DNA of 16,723 bases, taken from positions 5,338 through 22,060 of the forward strand of contig DBWZ01000009.1 in assembly GCA_002309345.1 (NCBI GenBank), written 5' to 3'. This DNA comes from Pseudobutyrivibrio sp. UBA1225 (GTDB taxonomy: Bacteria; Bacillota; Clostridia; Lachnospirales; Lachnospiraceae). This document shows, piece by piece, positions 14,118 through 16,723 of the stretch; positions within the stretch are counted from its first letter, which is position 1, and every line of letters begins with the position of its first letter. Under the pieces are notes generated by a model. It searched no databases and was not told the origin of the DNA. It saw only the letters and a list, made by a program, of their open reading frames with translations. Both the position numbers and the translations under genes were made by a program.

Positions 14118-14675
14118 TTATGTTCCTTCTTCATTTTTTAATGGAAGGCTTTCCAAGGAATCTTTTGAGGTATTTTTATAGATTCTATACCCTATTAATA
14201 TGAAGAATTCCAACACTCTTTTAAGAATAATTTGGATTTCTTCGTGCCATTTCTTAACTGGCTTAACCATGACAGAGCGGATGCCTGCACGGTTGGCTCC
14301 CCAAATATCTGTAAGGATTTGGTCACCTACAAAGATGGTGCTATTAACATCTGTGCCCATCTGCTCCATAGCTTTCTTGTAGCCAGAAATCCCTGGCTTG
14401 TTTGCTTTATATATGTAGGAACAGTATGTGACTGCCTCCTTAAAGGTCTTGACTCTAGGCTCTTTGTTATTGGATAACAGTAATGCCTCAAAGCCGATAT
14501 CATGCAACTCTTTGAAGAGCGCTATCGCCCTGTCATCTGCAGGTGCGTTGTGTGGAACAAGTGTGTTATCAACGTCAAATATGACGCCGCGATACCCTTG
14601 ACCATAAAGCTTTTGAAAATCAATTGAATAGGTACTATCGATGTAGTGCCTTGGATATAAATTACGTTTACTCAT
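14118..14675 (-). CDS. YqeG-family HAD phosphatase
   Basis: A 185-residue HAD superfamily (IIIA) hydrolase. Motif I is DVDNT with nucleophile D34 and acid D36, motif II is LLSNN near 66-70, motif III is K93 (KPGISG), and motif IV is GDQILTD with D118 and D123. The start at 14675 (MSKRNLYP) gives the usual N-terminus YP...DIDF-type lead-in. A longer frame extends to 14711 without better support. No ribosome site lies before this ATG, and a good promoter ends only eight bases upstream, so the message may be leaderless. The natural substrate of the family is not settled. A C-terminal hydrophobic stretch (FFILIGYRIY) follows the catalytic core. Confidence 0.93.
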   Translation of the reverse strand: MSKRNLYPRHYIDSTYSIDFQKLYGQGYRGVIFDVDNTLVPHNAPADDRAIALFKELHDIGFEALLLSNNKEPRVKTFKEAVTYCSYIYKANKPGISGYKKAMEQMGTDVNSTIFVGDQILTDIWGANRAGIRSVMVKPVKKWHEEIQIILKRVLEFFILIGYRIYKNTSKDSLESLPLKNEEGT

Positions 14676-14682
14676 AGGCTCG

Positions 14683-14711
14683 ATTTTAGCACAATAAAAG
14701 GAGCACATCAA
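14683..14711 (-). promoter_or_regulatory. Candidate promoter giving a leaderless yqeG mRNA
   Basis: Minus strand TTGATG (14706-14711), 17 bases, TGC-TAAAAT (extended -10, 14683-14688). The A of the ATG at 14675 is eight bases past the -10 and would be a normal purine start point. The -35 lies within the terminator hairpin of the upstream gene. Confidence 0.55.
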
Positions 14712-14724
14712 TTGATGTACTCCT
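14692..14724 (-). terminator. Terminator hairpin after the small unknown gene
   Basis: AGGAG-T-ACATCAATTGATGT-G-CTCCT on the minus strand is a 26-base near-perfect palindrome (one mismatch), followed by TTTATTG. It lies about 70 bases past the stop of the gene at 14792-15181. The T-run is short, so termination may be partial. Confidence 0.55.
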
Positions 14725-14791
14725 AAAAAATTCTAAATTCTAAAAAAGATACTCCTTTATTTTAGCTTCAAGATATCAAATTATTTATAGA

Positions 14792-15181
14792 CTAAAGAGA
14801 GAAATCTTCAATGCCTCTAATATCTTGTGCTTGAGATTCCTGATTTGCTTTGCCCTTTACGAAGTACTGATAACGATGTATAACTGAATCCTTTTCCATA
14901 TCGCTAACTGCCTTCTTAACATCGAGAGAATTGATGTCGCTATCGGCGCCCTTAAGCTCGTGAACCTCGCCTGGCTTGTATTGGCTTGCAAAATCGTATG
15001 CACCGAAAGTTTGTCCCTTGCGTGCTGAAGCGATTTCTTCTTCGGTAACTGAAGATGTTGCATCCGTATTAGGAGCAACTTCAACCGGCTCTTCTACAGG
15101 CAATGCACCAAGCTCTTGTCTAATCCTTATTGAGTTTTGATCGTAAAACCCGATAGATGGGCGAATACCAGATATGTTCAT
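14792..15181 (-). CDS. Small protein of unknown function, motility-promoter controlled
   Basis: A 129-residue protein, probably cytoplasmic, with no membrane segment. It starts MNISGIRPSIGFYDQNSIR, an N-terminus I have the impression is shared by conserved hypothetical proteins of Lachnospiraceae, though I cannot name a family. A proline/acid-rich linker (30-50) precedes a segment with GQTFGAYDFASQYKPGE and a helical C-terminal half (SLDVKKAVSDMEKDSVIHRYQYFVKGK). GGAGAG lies six bases before the ATG. A SigD-type promoter with the same boxes and spacing as the two flagellin promoters is placed so that its start point falls about 12 bases ahead of the ribosome site. This ties expression to flagellar gene control. 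The job itself is unknown. Confidence 0.85.
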   Translation of the reverse strand: MNISGIRPSIGFYDQNSIRIRQELGALPVEEPVEVAPNTDATSSVTEEEIASARKGQTFGAYDFASQYKPGEVHELKGADSDINSLDVKKAVSDMEKDSVIHRYQYFVKGKANQESQAQDIRGIEDFSL

Positions 15182-15193
15182 GTAATGCTCTCC

Positions 15194-15235
15194 ATATTTG
15201 CTTTCAATAAATGTATCGTCAATAAAAGCAAATAT
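15194..15235. repeat. 11-bp perfect inverted repeat over the SigD-like promoter
   Basis: ATATTTGCTTT (15194-15204) and AAAGCAAATAT (15225-15235) flank a 20-base centre that includes the -10 box. Transcription from this promoter would start between the arms, so the full stem would not form in that RNA. An operator at the DNA level is more likely. Transcripts reading through from nrdR could form it and would then carry the ribosome site directly at the stem foot. Confidence 0.6.
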
Positions 15236-15243
15236 TTAACCCC
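15212..15243 (-). promoter_or_regulatory. SigD-like promoter of the small unknown gene
   Basis: Minus strand GGGGTTAA (15236-15243), 16 bases, ACGATACA (15212-15219). This matches the flagellin promoters GGGGTTAA-N16-CCGATATA with two differences in the -10 and identical spacing. Confidence 0.6.
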
Positions 15244-15259
15244 AACAATACCAATACTT

Positions 15260-15712
15260 CTATTTGTCTAATACACGCTTGAGTTCGTCCATAAATGTGT
15301 TGACATCCTTGAACTCGCGGTATACTGATGCGAAACGAACGTATGCAACTGGATCGACAGACTCGAGATGTTCCATAACTATCTCACCAATTCTTGAGCT
15401 AGGGATTTCTTTTTCTTCTAGTGAGAATATCTCTGTCTCGATTTCATCAACTATCTTGGAAATCTGAGTTGCAGAAACTGGACGCTTGCGACAAGCAATC
15501 AAAACACCCTTCTCAATCTTGGTTCTGTCGTACGGCTCACGGTTATTGTCCTTTTTAATAACGATGAGCGGAATTGTTTCTACCTTTTCGTAGGTTGTAA
15601 AACGCTTGCCACACTCTGGGCAAGAACGTCTACGCCTAATAGAAGTATTATCATCTGCAGGTCTTGAGTCAATTACACTAGTATCTTGGCTTCCACAAAA
15701 TGGACACTTCAT
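15260..15712 (-). CDS. nrdR: Transcriptional repressor NrdR
   Basis: A 150-residue nucleotide-sensing repressor of ribonucleotide reductase genes. The N-terminal zinc ribbon has C3, C6, C31 and C34 (CPFC, CPEC), with the basic SIRRRRSC stretch between them that contacts DNA. The ATP-cone domain follows from about 46 (VETIPLIVIKKDNNREPYDRTKIEKGV). The frame stays open for 52 codons upstream of the chosen start, but the ATG at 15712 is right after GGGAGGG and begins the family's MKCPFC. A promoter and a NrdR-box-like palindrome lie about 150-190 bp upstream. The intervening leader contains inverted repeats and no other gene. Confidence 0.97.
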   Translation of the reverse strand: MKCPFCGSQDTSVIDSRPADDNTSIRRRRSCPECGKRFTTYEKVETIPLIVIKKDNNREPYDRTKIEKGVLIACRKRPVSATQISKIVDEIETEIFSLEEKEIPSSRIGEIVMEHLESVDPVAYVRFASVYREFKDVNTFMDELKRVLDK

Positions 15713-15862
15713 ATTACCCTCCCTATGAATAAGTTTTTGAAATACTGTTACGCTATCAATATTATTAGTCCCTCCGTCGCGAGATTGGCTCCTTGAGGAA
15801 TCAATAACAGTGATAGCTACAGCAGACTTTAATAGGTTGAAAATTTTTCTAATAAATTTCAC
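15713..15862 (-). other. nrdR leader with inverted repeats, no gene
   Basis: About 150 bases between the predicted nrdR start point and its ATG. On the minus strand CTGTTA and TAACAG enclose the middle, a second long-range repeat TGATAGC/GCTATCA overlaps it, and a smaller GATT...AATC hairpin is inside. The piece GGAGGGACTAA recalls one strand of the SAM-I riboswitch, but the other conserved parts are missing, so I do not call a riboswitch. Confidence 0.35.
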
Positions 15863-15878
15863 ATACAATATCTAGTAT
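15863..15878. promoter_or_regulatory. NrdR-box-like operator
   Basis: ATACAATATCTAGTAT matches the published 16-base NrdR consensus ACACWATATATWGTGT at 13 of 16 positions. It covers the start point predicted from the adjacent nrdR promoter. NrdR boxes usually occur in pairs about three helical turns apart; only a half-site ACACTA is visible 32 bp away (15895). Autoregulation of nrdR would follow. Confidence 0.55.
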
Positions 15879-15879
15879 G

Positions 15880-15908
15880 ATTGTATCATTTTGGACACTA
15901 GGAAGCAA
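15880..15908 (-). promoter_or_regulatory. Candidate sigma-A promoter of nrdR
   Basis: Minus strand TTGCTT (15903-15908), 17 bases, TGA-TACAAT (extended -10, 15880-15885). Confidence 0.55.
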
Positions 15909-16019
15909 GCTTTACAACACAAAAACAACGTTCCTGTTGCCCACTGTCCACAGCCTTTAAGGAGCGTTACACTCACCCATAAAAAGAATTGAAATCTCTA
16001 CAGCTTAATACACATTAAA

Positions 16020-16038
16020 ATAGCCACTTGGTAGCTAT
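16020..16038 (-). terminator. Terminator of the pyruvate:ferredoxin oxidoreductase gene
   Basis: ATAGCTAC pairs with GTGGCTAT over eight positions (one G-T pair), with a three-base loop and TTTTAA after the stem on the minus strand. It lies about 95 bases past the stop codon. Confidence 0.6.
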
Positions 16039-16044
16039 CAATCT

Positions 16045-16093
16045 CTGAGTATTGTCGCAGCACACGTGTTAGTGTGCGCAGACAATATCTCAG
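16045..16093. other. Long imperfect palindrome in the 3' untranslated region
   Basis: CTGAG/CTCAG, TATTGTC/GACAATA and GCACAC/GTGTGC form a stacked 18-pair stem with a symmetrical GCA/GCA internal loop and a GTGTTA loop (plus strand). There is no T-run on either side, so it is more likely an mRNA-stabilising structure ahead of the terminator than a terminator itself. Confidence 0.6.
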
Positions 16094-16132
16094 GATTGAA
16101 AGCGTAACCAAGCGGCCACAATAAAGTTCAAT

Positions 16133-16723
16133 TTAGCTGTAGAGATCTACGAGCTTCTTGAGGTGAGCGTAACGCTCCTTAGCTGTCTCTTCGTTGAGTG
16201 CGAAGAGTCTCTCAGCACGCTCTGGGAATGCCTTTGTAAGACGAGAGTAACGTGTCTCGTTTGCAAGGAAATCCTGATACTTGCTGTAATCACCTTCCTT
16301 AGAAGTAAGAGTAAATGGATTCTTACCTTCCTTCTTAAGGTCTGGGTTGAATGAGAAGAGGTTCCAGTAACCAGCTTCAACAGCCTTCTTCATCTCATCC
16401 TGGCAGTGGTTCATACCGCCCTTAACACCGTGAAGCTCACATGGAGCGTAACCGATGATAAGTGATGGTCCGTTGTAAGCTTCTGCTTCTGCGAGAACCT
16501 TAACTGCCTGTGCCATGTTTGCACCAAGTGCGATTTGAGCAACATATACATAACCGTATGACATTGCGATTTCAGAAAGAGACTTCTTAGAAACCTCTTT
16601 ACCTGCTGCAGCGAACTGGCAAACTTCACCGATGTTAGAAGCCTTAGAAGCCTGTCCACCTGTGTTAGAGTACATCTCTGTATCGAATACCATTACGTTG
16701 ACATTCTCGCCTGATGCAAGTAC
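16133..16723 (-). CDS. nifJ: Pyruvate:ferredoxin oxidoreductase, C-terminal part
   Basis: The last 196 residues of the large enzyme that splits pyruvate with CoA to acetyl-CoA, CO2 and reduced ferredoxin, central to anaerobic energy metabolism. The piece starts VLASGENVNVMVFDTEMYSNTGGQ, the thiamine diphosphate/magnesium-binding segment of the enzyme, and continues with SYGYVYVAQIALGANMAQ and PSLIIGYAPCELHGVKGGM, all close to the family. It reads in frame to the window edge, so roughly 1,000 residues lie outside. nifJ is also called por or pfor. The 3' untranslated region has a long palindrome and a terminator. Confidence 0.96.
   Translation of the reverse strand, partial: VLASGENVNVMVFDTEMYSNTGGQASKASNIGEVCQFAAAGKEVSKKSLSEIAMSYGYVYVAQIALGANMAQAVKVLAEAEAYNGPSLIIGYAPCELHGVKGGMNHCQDEMKKAVEAGYWNLFSFNPDLKKEGKNPFTLTSKEGDYSKYQDFLANETRYSRLTKAFPERAERLFALNEETAKERYAHLKKLVDLYS

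Noticed and set aside
15750..15800. Possible SAM-I riboswitch from GGAGGGACTAA in the nrdR leader
   Set aside because: Only one strand of one conserved element is similar; the other core parts are missing and nrdR is not a usual target.
15713..15868. A 52-residue in-frame N-terminal extension of nrdR
   Set aside because: The family starts at MKCPFC, which has a strong ribosome site; the open upstream frame is in the leader.
1..16723. CRISPR arrays, tRNA or rRNA genes
   Set aside because: No regularly spaced repeats with unique spacers and no cloverleaf or rRNA sequence were seen on either strand.

Overview
The window looks like chromosome from an anaerobic, flagellated, low-to-moderate GC Firmicute, most likely a member of the Lachnospiraceae (Butyrivibrio/Pseudobutyrivibrio/Roseburia type). 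The reasons are a flagellin with motility (SigD/sigma-28) promoters, the tig-clpP-clpX-engB cluster, pyruvate:ferredoxin oxidoreductase, nrdR, a YqeG-type HAD phosphatase, strong AGGAGG-type ribosome sites, and a structured CCCCTCATC...GATGAGGGG repeat of a kind I associate with gut Clostridia. Genus is an inference. Almost everything is on the minus strand; the only plus-strand gene is a secreted metallophosphatase.

Layout from left to right. (1) 1-1211 is a flagellin gene cut by the left window edge. It is preceded by a leader of about 320 nt rich in stem-loops, with GGA-in-loop hairpins at the ribosome site that resemble CsrA targets, and by two matching SigD promoters 107 bp apart. (2) 1840-5010 is an accessory stretch that looks AT-richer. 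It holds an unrecognised 292-residue protein, a 5'-truncated secreted-protein remnant, an AAA+ ATPase with a C-terminal winged helix, and five helically phased 9-bp repeats upstream of the ATPase. (3) 5011-6456 is a secreted UshA-like metallophosphoesterase with a histidine-rich C-terminus, facing a zinc-type ABC transporter across a shared terminator. (4) 6592-13439 is a minus-strand block: tig, then clpP-clpX-engB-znuA-[repeat element]-znuC-znuB, tightly spaced or overlapping apart from the 227-bp structured element between znuA and znuC. (5) 13576-15712 holds rpiB, yqeG, a small unknown gene with a SigD-like promoter, and nrdR with a NrdR-box-like site over its predicted start. (6) 16133-16723 is the 3' end of the pyruvate:ferredoxin oxidoreductase gene.

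How the genes fit together. ClpX and ClpP form a protease, trigger factor folds nascent chains, and EngB helps mature the large ribosomal subunit. ZnuABC imports zinc, which ClpX's zinc finger, NrdR's zinc ribbon and the metallophosphatase could all use. The flagellin and the small gene at 14792-15181 share the promoter pattern GGGGTTAA-N16-(C/A)CGATA(T/C)A, which links the small gene to motility.

The observations most worth following are the flagellin leader, the SigD-like promoter on the unknown small gene, the repeat element that joins znuA to znuC while staying open for translation, the histidine-tailed metallophosphatase, the phased operator upstream of the ATPase, and the lysine-rich tail on trigger factor. 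I did not see a clearly new multi-gene system; the ATPase with its repeats and broken neighbour is the nearest candidate.
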